DNA from: Parafrankia elaeagni
GTDB lineage: Bacteria > Actinomycetota > Actinomycetes > Frankiales > Frankiaceae
Assembly: GCF_000374165.1 (NCBI RefSeq)
Contig: NZ_KB893772.1
Location: forward strand, 62,001-126,000
Length of the DNA stretch: 64,000 nucleotides
Reading direction: 5' to 3'
In this document: piece by piece, positions 8,340-18,871 of the stretch
Numbering within the stretch: the stretch's first letter is position 1
How the letters are laid out: each line of letters opens with the position of its first letter
The notes under the pieces: generated by a model
What the model was told of the DNA's origin: nothing
Databases searched by the model: none
The model's input: the letters and a program-made list of their open reading frames with translations, nothing else
Made by a program: the position numbers and the translations under genes

Positions 8340-9461
8340 CTACGGCCGTTCCGTGCCGTCGCCGGCGTCGTCGTCGCAGCGGCCGGTGATGACGGCGACG
8401 ACCGTCGACCCGGCCGGGAGGTGCCGGTCCCCGGCCGTGGCGTAGAGGGCGCGCATCATCTTCGCGCCGTACACCCAGTCCAGGGTCAGGCCGTGCCGGG
8501 CCGCGAAGTCGGCGATGAACAGGTCGAGGGTCCGGTCGCGGCGGGCGTAGCCGCCGCTGTGGAAGCCGTCGAGCACCGTCCAGTTCGCCGTCGCCGCGGT
8601 GAACGTGGCCTGTTGCAGGGCGGCGACCTGCCCGGGCAGGAACCCGCCGCGCAGCACCGCGACTCCCACCGCCCGCCGCCGGGCATCCCGGCTGACGTCC
8701 GGGCCGACGTCCGGGCCGGTGGTGTGCCCGGCGGCGCGGTCCCCGAGTCCGGCGAGGCCCGCGGCGAGACCTGCCAGGGTGCCGCCGGTCCCGACCGGTA
8801 CGCAGACCACGTCCACTGTCGGGACCTGGGTGAGGAGTTCGGTGGCCAGCTGGGCGCAGCCACGGACCGCCAGTGGGTTGCTGCCGCCTTCGGGGAGCAG
8901 GTAGAAGCGGCCGAACCGGTCGTGCAGCTCGGTGTGCAGCGCCGGGTCGTCCCGGGCCCGGTAGCGGGTGCGGTCCAGGTAGGTCAGCCGCATGCCGTGG
9001 GCCGCCGCGGCGGCGAGGACGGGGTTGAGGGGGTGGTGTTCCTCCCCGCGGATCACCCCGATCGTCGCCAGCCCGTGATGCCAGCCCGCGGCGGCGGTCG
9101 CGGCCACATGGTTCGAGTACGCCCCACCGAACGTGAGCAGCGTGTGATGGCCCTGGTCGACGGCCGCGGTCAGGTTGAGCGCGAGCTTGCGCCACTTGTT
9201 CCCGGGGACGTCGGCGTGGATCAGATCGTCCCGTTTGAGGAGCAGTCGCACTCCGCGGGCGGCCAGCCGGTCGTCGTCCACCTCGACCACCGGTGACGGC
9301 AGCTGCGGCACCAGGCCCCGCGGGCCGGGCCCTGGCCCGGGCGGGTCAGCCACGCAGTGGTGCAGGAGGTCGCCCCATTCGGTTCTGTCCACGTCTCCAC
9401 CATGCCCGCCCCGGCGGTGACAGCTGGGGACCCCGTCCCCCGTCGCGACGGGCATGGCCAT
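8340..9461 (-). CDS. PLP-dependent D-cysteine desulfhydrase / ACC deaminase family enzyme
   Basis: A fold-type II PLP enzyme. GNKWRKLALNL carries the Schiff-base Lys, FGGAYSNHVAATAAA is the substrate-carboxylate loop, and PEGGSNPLAVRGC plus VGTGGTLAGL form the phosphate-binding loop. These are the signatures of D-cysteine desulfhydrase and ACC deaminase; telling the two apart needs active-site comparison. The start is uncertain: ATG 9461 leaves only 8 bases after the upstream monooxygenase gene, while GTG 9392 would remove a poorly conserved leader. It is probably co-transcribed with that monooxygenase. Confidence 0.82.
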   Translation of the reverse strand: MAMPVATGDGVPSCHRRGGHGGDVDRTEWGDLLHHCVADPPGPGPGPRGLVPQLPSPVVEVDDDRLAARGVRLLLKRDDLIHADVPGNKWRKLALNLTAAVDQGHHTLLTFGGAYSNHVAATAAAGWHHGLATIGVIRGEEHHPLNPVLAAAAAHGMRLTYLDRTRYRARDDPALHTELHDRFGRFYLLPEGGSNPLAVRGCAQLATELLTQVPTVDVVCVPVGTGGTLAGLAAGLAGLGDRAAGHTTGPDVGPDVSRDARRRAVGVAVLRGGFLPGQVAALQQATFTAATANWTVLDGFHSGGYARRDRTLDLFIADFAARHGLTLDWVYGAKMMRALYATAGDRHLPAGSTVVAVITGRCDDDAGDGTERP

Positions 9462-9468
9462 TCGGATG

Positions 9469-11040
<1,572 letters not shown>

Positions 11041-11103
11041 CTATATGTTGAAAGTGGTGGAAAGGGGTTTCCTGTCTCCCGTCACCCCGTTGTTCTGCCG
11101 CTG

Positions 11104-11876
11104 TCAGTCGTTGCGGGGTTTCCCGAACTCCTCGATCAGCACGGGGTACTGCTCCGCGCCGTGTCCGGCGGCGATCGAGCGGTCGGCCATCGTCTTGATC
11201 AGCGTGGGTAGTGCGGTGCTGACGCCCACCGCCTCGCTCTCCTCGATCAGGTGTGTCATCGCCCGCGCGTCGGTCTCCAGCGCCGACACGGTGGCGGGGA
11301 AGACGCCGCTGTCGATCTGCTCGGCGTAGCCCGGCAGCCAGGTGGCGACCACGGTGGCGATCTGCTGCGCGAACGGTGCGTACGTCGCGGCGTCGACGCC
11401 GGCGGTCCGGAGCATGGCCGTGCCCTGAAGCCAGGCGTTCAGAACGCTCCACATCATGGCCAGGCCGGCCACGTCGTACAGGGACGCGAGCCCCGGGTCG
11501 GCGCCGAGGTAGGCGACGGTGCCGAGCGCGCCGAGTGTCGGCTGGTGGGCCTCGGACTCCGCCTGCGGGCCGCTGAGCAGGATCACCGCCTCGGCGGTCC
11601 CGACCGCCGGCGGAACGGCCATGATCGCGCCGTCCAGGTAGCGGGCGCCGTGCCGCTCGGCCCAGCGGGCGGTGTCCCGGGCCTGGGCCGAGCTCCCCGA
11701 CGTCAGGTTGATCAACGTCGCGCAGTACCTGCCGTGAGCGCGTCGCCGACCGTCGGCGCCAGCCGCGCGCCGTCGGCGACCAGCTGGTCGGTCCTGGACG
11801 TCGTACGGTTCCACACGGTGGTGGGATGCCCGGCTTTCAGGAACGCGCCGGCGAGTGCCCGGCCCATCAGTCCGAG
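11104..11876 (-). pseudogene. Imine reductase / 6-phosphogluconate dehydrogenase-like protein, broken
   Basis: Two frames are needed. One encodes the Rossmann start (LGLMGRALAGAFLKAGHPTT, then VWNRTTSR). The other encodes the rest from about 11735 to 11104 (LINLTSGSSAQARDTARWAE, then YLDGAIMAVPP and the all-helical C-terminal domain). The roughly 30 residues expected between the halves (the second beta-alpha units of the NADP domain) are missing, and the frame changes there. The first few residues of the glycine motif are also gone, because the 5' end abuts the truncated MerR gene. The enzyme is almost certainly non-functional. Confidence 0.7.
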
Positions 11877-12257
11877 ACGGGTGTCAACGCCCACCAGTTG
11901 CGCTACTACGAGGCCCGGGGCCTGCTGGAGGCGGACCGCCGCGGAAACGGTTACCGCGAATACGACGAGTCCGCCGTGCTGCGCGTGACGCAGATCCGGC
12001 ACCTGCTGGGCGCCGGCCTGTTCTCCGAGGACATCGCGTACCTGCTGCCCTGCGCGGTCGGCGAGGCCCCGGAACTGTCCGGCTGCCCCGAGTTGCTGGC
12101 CGCGATGCGCGCACGGCTGGCGCAGCTGAACGACCAGCTGGACCGGCTCGCCCAGTCCCGCGACGCCCTTGCCACCTACATTGATGCGGCCGAGCGGACA
12201 GGCGGCGAAAGCTATCCGCCCTTTGACGGTGCCGACCTGGATCCCGTCCCCGTCTGA
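11874..12257 (+). pseudogene. MerR-family regulator, N-terminus truncated
   Basis: The MerR winged helix is visible from TGVNAHQLRYYEARGLLEAD through RRGNGYREYDES, followed by an effector/dimer region with two cysteines (LLPCAV, LSGCPELL) and a coiled-coil (ARLAQLNDQLDRLAQSRDAL). The normal first 8-10 residues are absent. An in-frame ATG at 11826 would give a start through unrelated sequence that is antisense to the imine-reductase remnant. The original arrangement was probably a divergent regulator/target pair whose shared promoter has been deleted. Confidence 0.65.
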
Positions 12258-12259
12258 GG

Positions 12260-12345
12260 AATGCTGTCGGCGGCGATGACCACCAGGTCACGGTGCTGCC
12301 AGGCGACCGTGGGCCACAGACCCGCGTCGCGCAGCCACCGGCCCT
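12260..12345 (-). pseudogene. Methyltransferase C-terminal fragment
   Basis: On the minus strand this stretch reads RWLRDAGLWPTVAWQHRDLV followed by VIAAD. This is the usual last-strand pattern of class I SAM-dependent methyltransferases (L-R-x-A-G-F ... V-x-W-x-x-x-x-L-V-V). Nothing else of the gene remains. It abuts the stop of the MerR remnant. The call rests only on pattern recognition of about 28 residues. Confidence 0.4.
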
Positions 12346-12454
12346 CGCCCCCCGGCCCCTGGATTCACCCGGCGCGGGCCTGCCTCGACCGCGGTCACCG
12401 GGCATCCGAACGCTGCCCGCGGCCGCGTCGCCCGCCCGGTACCGCAGCCGACTC

Positions 12455-13531
12455 TCAGCGCGGTGGGGGCTGGATCCCGTCGGTGCGGGCGGCGTCGAGG
12501 AAGGCCGTGTAGGAGATGACGCTGGGAATGGGAACGTCGAGCGCCCCGGCGGTGGTGGTGAGCGTCTGTTCCTGCCCGAGGAGACGGCCGTCGACCGGGT
12601 CGAGGAGCAGGGCATAGCGGGTCGGCAGCCCGGACATGGCACTGTCGACCGCGACCGCGAGAGCGGGCCGGCCGGCCCGGTCGACGGTGCTGCCCTGCAC
12701 GTACAGGTCCGCGGTGGCGGCGAGGATGTCGAGGAGAGCGGCGCGGACCGATGCGGGCGGAACCTGTTCGAGGTAGAGGTCGGTGACCGCGACAAGGGTC
12801 TCCGCGGGGCCGTTCTCCACCGGATGACCGGCGGTGAGAAGGTCCGCCAGCGCGGACGTGGCCGCGGGCAGGTCCACCGGGTACAGGGAACCCAGCCCGC
12901 CGGCCGGGAAGGTCTCGTCGGCGGGGTCTGCCAGCGGACGCCCCTCCTGCTCCCAGACCAGCTCCCTGTCCTCGGTGGGGAACCACGGCTCGCCCGGGAC
13001 GGTCCGGAGGCTCCCGGAGCCGTCGGGGGCACGCCAGACCTCACGGATCTCGGGAAGCACCACCGAACGGACCTGGATCCCGTCGACGCGGGTGGACAGG
13101 CTCCAGCTCTGCGTCCGCACGTACCGGTAGCGAGCGCCGCTCCGTGCGGGGTCCTCGGTCGCACGGATGCGGCCGGCGAGGGCCAGCAGCACCTCCCGGG
13201 CGCTGCCCGCCACGGCCTGGTAGGCCAGCGGGGGTGGCGTCGCCGCCTGGGCCACGGACGGGGCGGCGTGGCGCGGCAGGCCGACCTGCGTCACCATGAT
13301 CGCTACCAGGGTGGCGGTGATCCCCACCGCCACCAGCCACCGCGCGCGGGGCCGGCGGGAAGGCCGGACGTCCCCATCCCCGCCCCCGTCCGCGTTCGGG
13401 TCCGCTGCGGTGGCGAGGATGCGCGCGAGGACAGCTGTGCGCTCCATCCTCGTGGCCCTCGTGGCGTCGATGTCGCCGGCCGGGTCGTGACCGGCAAGGA
13501 TGCGGCGGACCTTCCGAACATCGCCGATCAT
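12455..13531 (-). CDS. CU044_5270-family protein (membrane-anchored sigma-factor partner)
   Basis: 358 residues. The N-terminus (VRKVRRILAGHDP...) is cytoplasmic, one transmembrane helix follows at about residues 64-82 (RWLVAVGITATLVAIMVTQV), and then a large extracytoplasmic domain containing YRYVRTQSWSLST and REVWRAPDGSGSLR. This is the layout of the actinobacterial CU044_5270 family, usually encoded right after an ECF sigma factor. The ATG overlaps the sigma gene stop by 4 bases (ATGA). A role in sensing or anti-sigma control is inferred from position only. Confidence 0.8.
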   Translation of the reverse strand: MIGDVRKVRRILAGHDPAGDIDATRATRMERTAVLARILATAADPNADGGGDGDVRPSRRPRARWLVAVGITATLVAIMVTQVGLPRHAAPSVAQAATPPPLAYQAVAGSAREVLLALAGRIRATEDPARSGARYRYVRTQSWSLSTRVDGIQVRSVVLPEIREVWRAPDGSGSLRTVPGEPWFPTEDRELVWEQEGRPLADPADETFPAGGLGSLYPVDLPAATSALADLLTAGHPVENGPAETLVAVTDLYLEQVPPASVRAALLDILAATADLYVQGSTVDRAGRPALAVAVDSAMSGLPTRYALLLDPVDGRLLGQEQTLTTTAGALDVPIPSVISYTAFLDAARTDGIQPPPR

Positions 13532-14085
13532 GATGCCTCCCCGGCGGTGGAGAACGGATGATGCGGTTGGTCCGGACCAACCGGCGCCGCCGCGGGGGCC
13601 GCCAGCTGGTCCTGGAGACGGCGCCGGGCACGGTGCAGGCGGACGGACGCCGTGCCTGCGGGTATGCCCAGGACCTGGGCAGCCTCGCGGACGCTCAGAC
13701 CATCCCAGCCGATGAGCGTGAGCAGCTCCCGGTCGGCGGCGGACAGCCGTCCCAACGCGGCGCGCACGGCGTCCCGTTCGACGAGCGCCTCGGCCGGGTT
13801 ACCTCCGGTCAGCGTCGCCTGCTCCCACACGGCGAGCTGCAGCCGCCGCCGACGTGTCTCGCCGCGGCGCCGGTTCGCCACCACCCTGCGCGCGACACCC
13901 AGCAGCCACGGCAGCGGCGGATCAGGCACGTCGGAGAGGCGCCGCCACGCGGTCATGAACGTCTCCGCGACGACATCATGAGCTGCGTCTCCGGCTACCT
14001 CCCGCAGGGCGTACCGCAGTACCGGGATGTAGTGGGCCTCGTACAGGACGGTGAACGCCGCCCGTGGATCCTCGGTGCGCACCAC
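13528..14085 (-). CDS. ECF-type RNA polymerase sigma factor
   Basis: 185 residues. Region 2 is LYEAHYIPVLRYALREVAGD through VVAETFMTAWRRLSDVP and PWLLGVARRVVANRRRGE. Region 4 is LGRLSAADRELLTLIGWDGL followed by the helix-turn-helix SVREAAQVLGIPAGTASVRL. It directs RNA polymerase to a specific promoter set. Translationally coupled to the CU044_5270 partner. The start is taken at 14085 (ATGs and GTGs nearby leave some doubt). Confidence 0.88.
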   Translation of the reverse strand: MVRTEDPRAAFTVLYEAHYIPVLRYALREVAGDAAHDVVAETFMTAWRRLSDVPDPPLPWLLGVARRVVANRRRGETRRRRLQLAVWEQATLTGGNPAEALVERDAVRAALGRLSAADRELLTLIGWDGLSVREAAQVLGIPAGTASVRLHRARRRLQDQLAAPAAAPVGPDQPHHPFSTAGEAS

Positions 14086-14191
14086 GTCTCCCCTCGGGTC
14101 CCTACCGAGAGGATGTCCGGCATCCCCCGTTCCTTACAGCTCCGCCACTGCCCAAGGGCGGCCAGCTCACCATCTGCCGTCAGGCACTTCC

Positions 14192-14899
14192 TCAGCTGGT
14201 CGGGCGTGGGGCCGCGGTGGGCTGTGGGTGCACGAACGCGGCGAGGTCGGGACGCATGCGGCGGGTCAGGTCGGCCAGGTCGGCCAGGGTGGGCACCGAC
14301 GGTGCGGCGGCGTCTCTCGGGATGAGGGGGAAAGTCTGGCCGAACGCGTCGGCGGTTACCCAGATGCAGGTGGGTATGGCCACGTCCGGATCCGAGGCGT
14401 GCGAGGAGCAGGCGGCCCGGCCTCCGCCCGTACCGGGGTCGATGTCCGTCACCGTGGCGCCGTTACGGGCCGCGCCGGTGCGGAACGCGGTCAGCAGGCT
14501 GTCGGCATCGGTCACCGCCCCGCCGAAGAACAGCACCTCGCCCCAGACCGCGCGGTAGACGGCGTGGACGATGCTCTCCGTGTCGACCGCGTTCGCCGGA
14601 AGCTGGTCCTGGGCCCGCGCCGCCAGATCGGCGACCGCTGCTTCCGTGGCCTGGTCGCGCCGCAGACCGCCGGCGGTCTGCGGCGCGACCAGGCCATCCG
14701 GGTCCGGGGACAGGGACGGCCCGGTGACGGGGGTGGGCGGCCGGAAACGGTTGTCGTCGAGGTCGACGACGGTGCCGTTGTCCACTCCCACGCCGCAGCT
14801 GACTCGTCCTGTCAGCAGCGCCACGGCGCCCAGGAGGATCGCGGCGCCGCCGGCAAGGCGGCGCACCACCGATCGCGGTTCACCCTGCGGATCACTCAT
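14192..14899 (-). CDS. Membrane-anchored hypothetical protein
   Basis: 235 residues from the ATG at 14899. One transmembrane helix (LAGGAAILLGAVALLTGRVS at about residues 14-33) is followed by a secreted domain with four cysteines, two in the SCGVGVDNG region and AACSSHA, PTCIWVT further on. No family recognised. A 50-base perfect palindrome lies inside the coding sequence (14647-14696) at the codons for GLVAPQTAGGLRRDQA. Confidence 0.6.
   Translation of the reverse strand: MSDPQGEPRSVVRRLAGGAAILLGAVALLTGRVSCGVGVDNGTVVDLDDNRFRPPTPVTGPSLSPDPDGLVAPQTAGGLRRDQATEAAVADLAARAQDQLPANAVDTESIVHAVYRAVWGEVLFFGGAVTDADSLLTAFRTGAARNGATVTDIDPGTGGGRAACSSHASDPDVAIPTCIWVTADAFGQTFPLIPRDAAAPSVPTLADLADLTRRMRPDLAAFVHPQPTAAPRPTS
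14647..14696. repeat. 50-bp perfect palindrome inside a coding sequence
   Basis: Two 25-base arms meeting with no loop. The left arm begins TGGCCTGGTCGCGCCGCAGA and the right arm is its exact reverse complement, ending at 14696. It sits mid-gene in the membrane-anchored hypothetical at 14192-14899. Confidence 0.9.
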
Positions 14900-15009
14900 C
14901 GCCGGCCCCCTACACGCATCCGTTTCGTCACTCAGGGTGGTGGCTGCCGCCAAGGCGCTCGCGCTGGGAGTTGACGCTCGGCGCTTCTGATCAGCTATGT
15001 AAAGCTAGC

Positions 15010-15558
15010 GTGGTGGGATCTCCGCAGACGCTCAGCGAAGCTGATCGGCGTCTTGTCGCCGCGTGGGCCGCCGATTGCGCAGAGCGGGTTCTGGGGCTGT
15101 TCGAGGCCGAAGCTCCCAAGGATGACCGCCCTCGCGCTGCCATCGCCCGGACCCGGGCGTTCGCCCGGGGAGAGCTGAACACTGCCGAGGAGATTCGCCG
15201 TCGATTCGTGGGTGGCGTCGCTGCCGGTGATGTGAAGGCTCCCGCGGCAGCTGCCGCCGCCCGAGCCACCGGTCAAGCCGTGGCCATCTGCCACATGGGC
15301 GCGCACGCACTGGGCACCGCCGCGTATGCAGCCAAAGCGGCCGGCCTGGCGGCCCCCGGCAGGCCAGGAGCCGTCGAGGATGAGATCCGCTGGCAGCTCG
15401 ATCACATGACGGCGGAGGTCCGGGCCGCCCTGCGAGTCCTCCCACCTGTCGGCGAGAATCGGTCAGGTCCTCTCGGGCCCGGGCTCCTCACATCAGGCCA
15501 ACTCGGCACGATCATTCGTGACCTTCAAGCCGGTCTTGCCCTGCCCGACCGGGACTGA
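15010..15558 (+). CDS. Putative immunity protein family member
   Basis: About 182 residues from a GTG at 15010 (15013 is equally possible); no clear ribosome site. The sequence is alpha-helical and Ala-rich. The start LSEADRRLVAAWAADCAERV, then LGLFEAEAPKDDRPRAAI and RTRAFARGEL, match a widespread actinobacterial family annotated as putative immunity protein. No toxin gene is visible next to it. It abuts the decayed transposition module on its 3' side. Function is not established from sequence. Confidence 0.6.
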   Translation: MVGSPQTLSEADRRLVAAWAADCAERVLGLFEAEAPKDDRPRAAIARTRAFARGELNTAEEIRRRFVGGVAAGDVKAPAAAAAARATGQAVAICHMGAHALGTAAYAAKAAGLAAPGRPGAVEDEIRWQLDHMTAEVRAALRVLPPVGENRSGPLGPGLLTSGQLGTIIRDLQAGLALPDRD

Positions 15559-15620
15559 CCCGAAAATGCTCGTTGTAAACGTAGTGCGATCGGCGGCCTT
15601 CGACCCCTTCGCACCATTAC

Positions 15621-15966
15621 TCAGCGTGGTGGTAGCTCGTCGCGGCGTCGTGCGACGTAGTGCTGGCTGGACGGTGGAGTAGGAGACGTCGGTCATCCCG
15701 TGGTCGGCCCCGAGCCGGTCGAAGATCCTCTGGATGGTGAGGGGCCGCTGGGTCGGGTCGTCCCGCTCGGCGCGCAGCATCGCGTCGAGCGCGTTCTTGA
15801 AGGGGTCCAGCCGGGAGCGGCGAGGCGGTGGTTTCTTCCGCGCCGGGAGCGTGGGTCACGCGAGGGCTTGGCGGACGGTGCGGCGGTGGACGCCGTGCCG
15901 GTCGGCGAGAGCGCGGATCGAGTGGCCAGTGTCGTGGGCGTCGTCGCGGATGGCGGTGAACAGCGA
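15621..15966 (-). pseudogene. IS21-family istA N-terminal fragment
   Basis: The minus strand reads the IstA-type helix-turn-helix HSIRALADRHGVHRRTVRQA, then an in-frame TGA at 15856, then PTLPARKK, SRLDPFKNALDAMLRAERDD, IQRIFDRLGADHGMTDVSYS and TV. After a frame change it continues YVARRRDEL and a stop. The whole DDE catalytic core is missing. It is therefore a dead leftover of an IS21-like element, fused directly to a TniQ-like fragment. Confidence 0.65.
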
Positions 15967-16107
15967 GGGTTTGTCGGCCTGGCGTCGGATCGGGTCGGCG
16001 AGGGCTCGTTCAAGTTCGGGCACGGTCCTGCCGGCCAGGGCGGTGAGCCAGTCGAGGCGGAGGGTGGAGTCCTGGCCGGGCTGGCTGTTGAGGTGCGGCG
16101 CAGGTAG
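15967..16107 (-). pseudogene. TniQ-like N-terminal fragment
   Basis: About 45 residues, HLNSQPGQDSTLRLDWLTAL followed by AGRTVPELERALADPIRR, resemble the early helical part of TniQ/TnsD target-site proteins. It is sandwiched between the TniB remnant and the IstA fragment, which is where tniQ normally lies in tniABQ modules. Assignment rests on pattern and gene order. Confidence 0.4.
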
Positions 16108-17029
16108 CCGCGGATCAGGTGCGACAGGCTTCCGATCATTCCACCGGTGCGCTGGTGCAGGTAGCGGTCGAGCTCGGTCAGGGTTCCTTCGATGTGGTGG
16201 TGCAGCCGCAGCGCCTGTTCGAGGGTGGCGACGAGGCCCTTCCATTCGTCGGCGTAGGGGAATGGCGCGGTCTCGATCAGGCTGAACCGGCCGGCGATCT
16301 GACGGCTGCGGGTGCCGGAGAACAGGCCGTTGCGTTCGACGTCGATGCCCCGGCATAGATGAAGGTGGCGGGGATGCGTTCGGAGAAGTACTTCAGCGTG
16401 TCGGAGACCTCGGCGCCGGCCCGGGTGGCCAGGGTCAGGTTGTGGATCTCATCCACGCAGATGAGGCTGACGCGGGTGTCGACGGCGACACCGCAGACGG
16501 CTTCGATGACGTCGGTGATGTTCGCCCGGGTGGTGAGGGGCAGGCCGAGGAACCGGGCGAACTCGACTGCGAGCATCCGCGGGGTCGCGGCGGGCGGGAC
16601 GGTCACGTAGACCACCGGGATGCGGCCGTCGACGCCGGGGTGGCGGCGGCGGTCGATCGCCTGGTGGGCTTTGCCGAACTGGGTGATCGTGGTGGTCTTG
16701 CCGGTGCCGGCGGCCCCGGACAGGATCAGGCCGCGGCGGGCCGAGACGGCGTGCCGGTTGAGCAGGGTGAGGCGCCGGCCGGCGTTGACCACATGCCGCA
16801 GGGTCGAGGTGCCGACCGCGGTGAGGCGGGTGTGGTAGTCCAGCCGCTGCTCGTCATAGAGGGTTCGGTCCGGTTCGCTCAGCGCCGCCCAGCGCGCGGC
16901 GCCAAGCAGCTCTGGCGGGATCGTGGCCGTGCTCGTGAACGCCCGCCAGCCTTCGAGAGTGGTCAGCTGCCGGTGGTCGTCGGCGGTATCGGGTCGTGCG
17001 GGTGACGGCGCGGTCGGGGTGGTGGTCAC
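16095..17029 (-). pseudogene. TniB-like AAA ATPase of a Tn7-family module, frameshifted and fused
   Basis: ATG at 17029 overlaps the tniA-like stop by 4 bases. Walker A is SGAAGTGKTTTITQFGKAH and Walker B is VSLICVDEIHNLTLATRAGA. At about 16348-16351 one extra base in a CCCC run (GGGG on the coding strand) breaks the frame. After it the expected sequence resumes in another frame (DVERNGLFSGTRSRQIAGRF, ETAPFPYADEWKGLVATLEQ, TGGMIGSLSHLIRG). The protein then runs out into TniQ and IstA fragments. TniB proteins couple target choice to the transposase; this copy is inactive. Confidence 0.75.
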
Positions 17030-18105
17030 CAGCGTTTCTCGGCTTCGGCGAACGGGTCGAAGACCGGCAGAGGAATGACCTTTGCGGGCGGGCTGACTGT
17101 CGCGGCGTCGGAGTCGGTGTCCTGATCGGCAGAGACGGCGCCGTCTGGCCGGCGTGGGCTGGTGGCGCGGGTGCGCGCAGCCACCCGCCGTTCTCGCCGT
17201 GACGGTATGGGCCCAGCCGCCGCCTCAGGTTGGGCGGGGCCGCGGTGAGCGCGTTCGAGGAGGTCCGTCACCGCGTCGGCGATCTCCTGTTCGGTGCTGT
17301 CGGGCAGGCCGCGGACGTCGTAGGGATCATGGTGGATCTCCCAGAGGTTCTTCTTCTCCGTCACCCCGGAGGGCTGGCGGCGCAACGGGTTGAGCGCCTC
17401 GGCGCCGTAATGCGGCTTGTCGGTCGGGGTCCCCTCATGGGCCGGCTGGAGGTTGATCCCCAGGAAGCGGCAGGAGGCGCGGAACGTCCGAGACATGAAC
17501 ACCTTGCCGTGGTCGCAGCAGAACACCAGCGTCGACGGCCTTCGCCGTGGGTCGCAGCACCGCGGCGGCGATGGTCCGGGTCGCGACGTCCACCATCCCG
17601 GTCAGCTCGACCCGTCCCGCCGTCCCGTCGTCGAACCGGACCAGCACGTCCAGCGGTGTCGAGTCGATCTGCATCAGCTCGCCCGGCGCGGCGACCAGCG
17701 CCTGGGAGAACGGGCCTTCGGGACGGGCGGCCAGCGACTGCCGAGCCCGGACGGAGCCGGTGATGTGCCGGCCGTGGGCGAGTTTGTCGAACAGCCGGTA
17801 GAGGGTCCGCCGCGACGGCATAGCCACCTCCGCGTCGGCGGCGAGGATCTGCTCGGTGCGCCAGAGGATGAACCCCGCCGTGCGCGACGAGGCGTCTGTA
17901 GCCTCCTCGATCGCGGTCCGCATCGCGGCAACGACCCGATCGTCGACCCGGCCGAACACTGCCGTCCGCATGCCCGCACCGGCCCGGCGACCTCGAACGG
18001 CACATCCCAACACGCCGTCAGCGTCTCCCGGCGCCGGGCCCCGGACGCGTCCACGAACTCCAACCCGAACTCGTCTTCGGCGCGCTCGACGGGGACAGCG
18101 GACAC
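17026..18105 (-). pseudogene. TniA/TnsB-like DDE transposase with several internal deletions
   Basis: Visible parts are an N-terminal region (VERAEDEFGLEFVDASGARR), a helical DNA-binding part (MPSRRTLYRLFDKLAHGRHI), and the first catalytic segment GELMQIDSTPLDVLVRFDDG. AVDAGVLL is then joined directly to CDHGKVFMSRTFRASCRFLG (second catalytic Asp) and to GTPTDKPH. After that the sequence jumps to YGAEALNPLRRQPSGVTEKK and later to RGLPDSTEQEIADAV. The stretch with the third catalytic residue is missing. There are at least three deletions and two frame changes. Full-length relatives are about 600-700 residues. Confidence 0.75.
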
Positions 18106-18152
18106 CTGGTCGACGCTAGACCACCAAGATCAGAGACGGGCCAATTTCACTT

Positions 18153-18678
18153 GATGACCTTTTGGTTCGGGTCGCGGCGGGGGACGGGGGAGCGGCGTTC
18201 GGCTGCCTGTTCCGCAGGCACTTCACCGCTGTCTATGCGTACTGCTTCCACCGGCTCGGTTCGTGGAGCGCCGCGGAGGACGCGTCGTCCGTGGTCTTCC
18301 TGGAGGCGTGGCGGCGTCGGGCCGACGCGGTCGTCGTGTCGGGGTCGCTGCGACCGTGGCTGCTGGGCGTGGCGACGAATGTGATGCGTAACCAACGCCG
18401 GGCGGCTCGCCGACGAGCGTCGGATGACCGAGGTGCTGGGTGAGCTCAGATCACTGAAACGCAACGAGCTGGAGGTGATCATGATGGTGGCGGTGGAGGG
18501 CCTGACGTACGCCGAGGCGTCCATGGCGTTGGGCGTTCCCGTGGGGACGGTGCGTTCGAGGCTGGCGCGTGCGCGTGCGCGGCTCGCCGCCCGGCGGCCT
18601 TTGGTCGTGGCTGCGGCCGAAGGCACAGGCGAGCCTGCTCCCACTGTGCGGGTGGACCGCGCCCGGGGAGTGAGGTGA
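18153..18678 (+). pseudogene. ECF sigma factor remnant, middle deleted
   Basis: The first frame gives region 2 (DDLLVRVAAGDGGAAFGCLF, then AAEDASSVVFLEAWRRRA and LRPWLLGVATNVMRNQRR). The second frame gives region 4 (GRLADERRMTEVLGELRSLK, then VIMMVAVEGLTYAEASMALG and VPVGTVRSRLARARARL). The frames meet near 18400-18424 where about 25 linker residues of normal sigma factors are absent. The N-terminus also lacks a good start and abuts the transposon remnant. Probably inactive. Confidence 0.7.
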
Positions 18679-18679
18679 C

Positions 18680-18829
18680 ATGTCCGATCCCGATTTTCCG
18701 CCGATTCCCCCGGGTCGATCGATCCCGGCCGACCGGCTGGCCCAGCGACAGCTGCTGCTCGAGCGGCACATCGCCGACGAGGAGAAAGAGGAGAAAACTG
18801 TGATCGTCGTGCCGATGCCGCTCAGGTGA
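18680..18829 (+). pseudogene. Truncated sigma-factor partner protein, 49 residues
   Basis: ATG one base after the sigma remnant's stop. It reads MSDPDFPPIPPGRSIPADRL AQRQLL then LERHIADEEKEEK. The opening matches the cytoplasmic N-terminus of CU044_5270-like partners that follow ECF sigma genes. It stops before any membrane helix, so it is a truncated relic. Confidence 0.45.
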
Positions 18830-18871
18830 TCCGCGGTGGCCGGCAACGGGAGGCAGGTCACCGCGGGTGTG

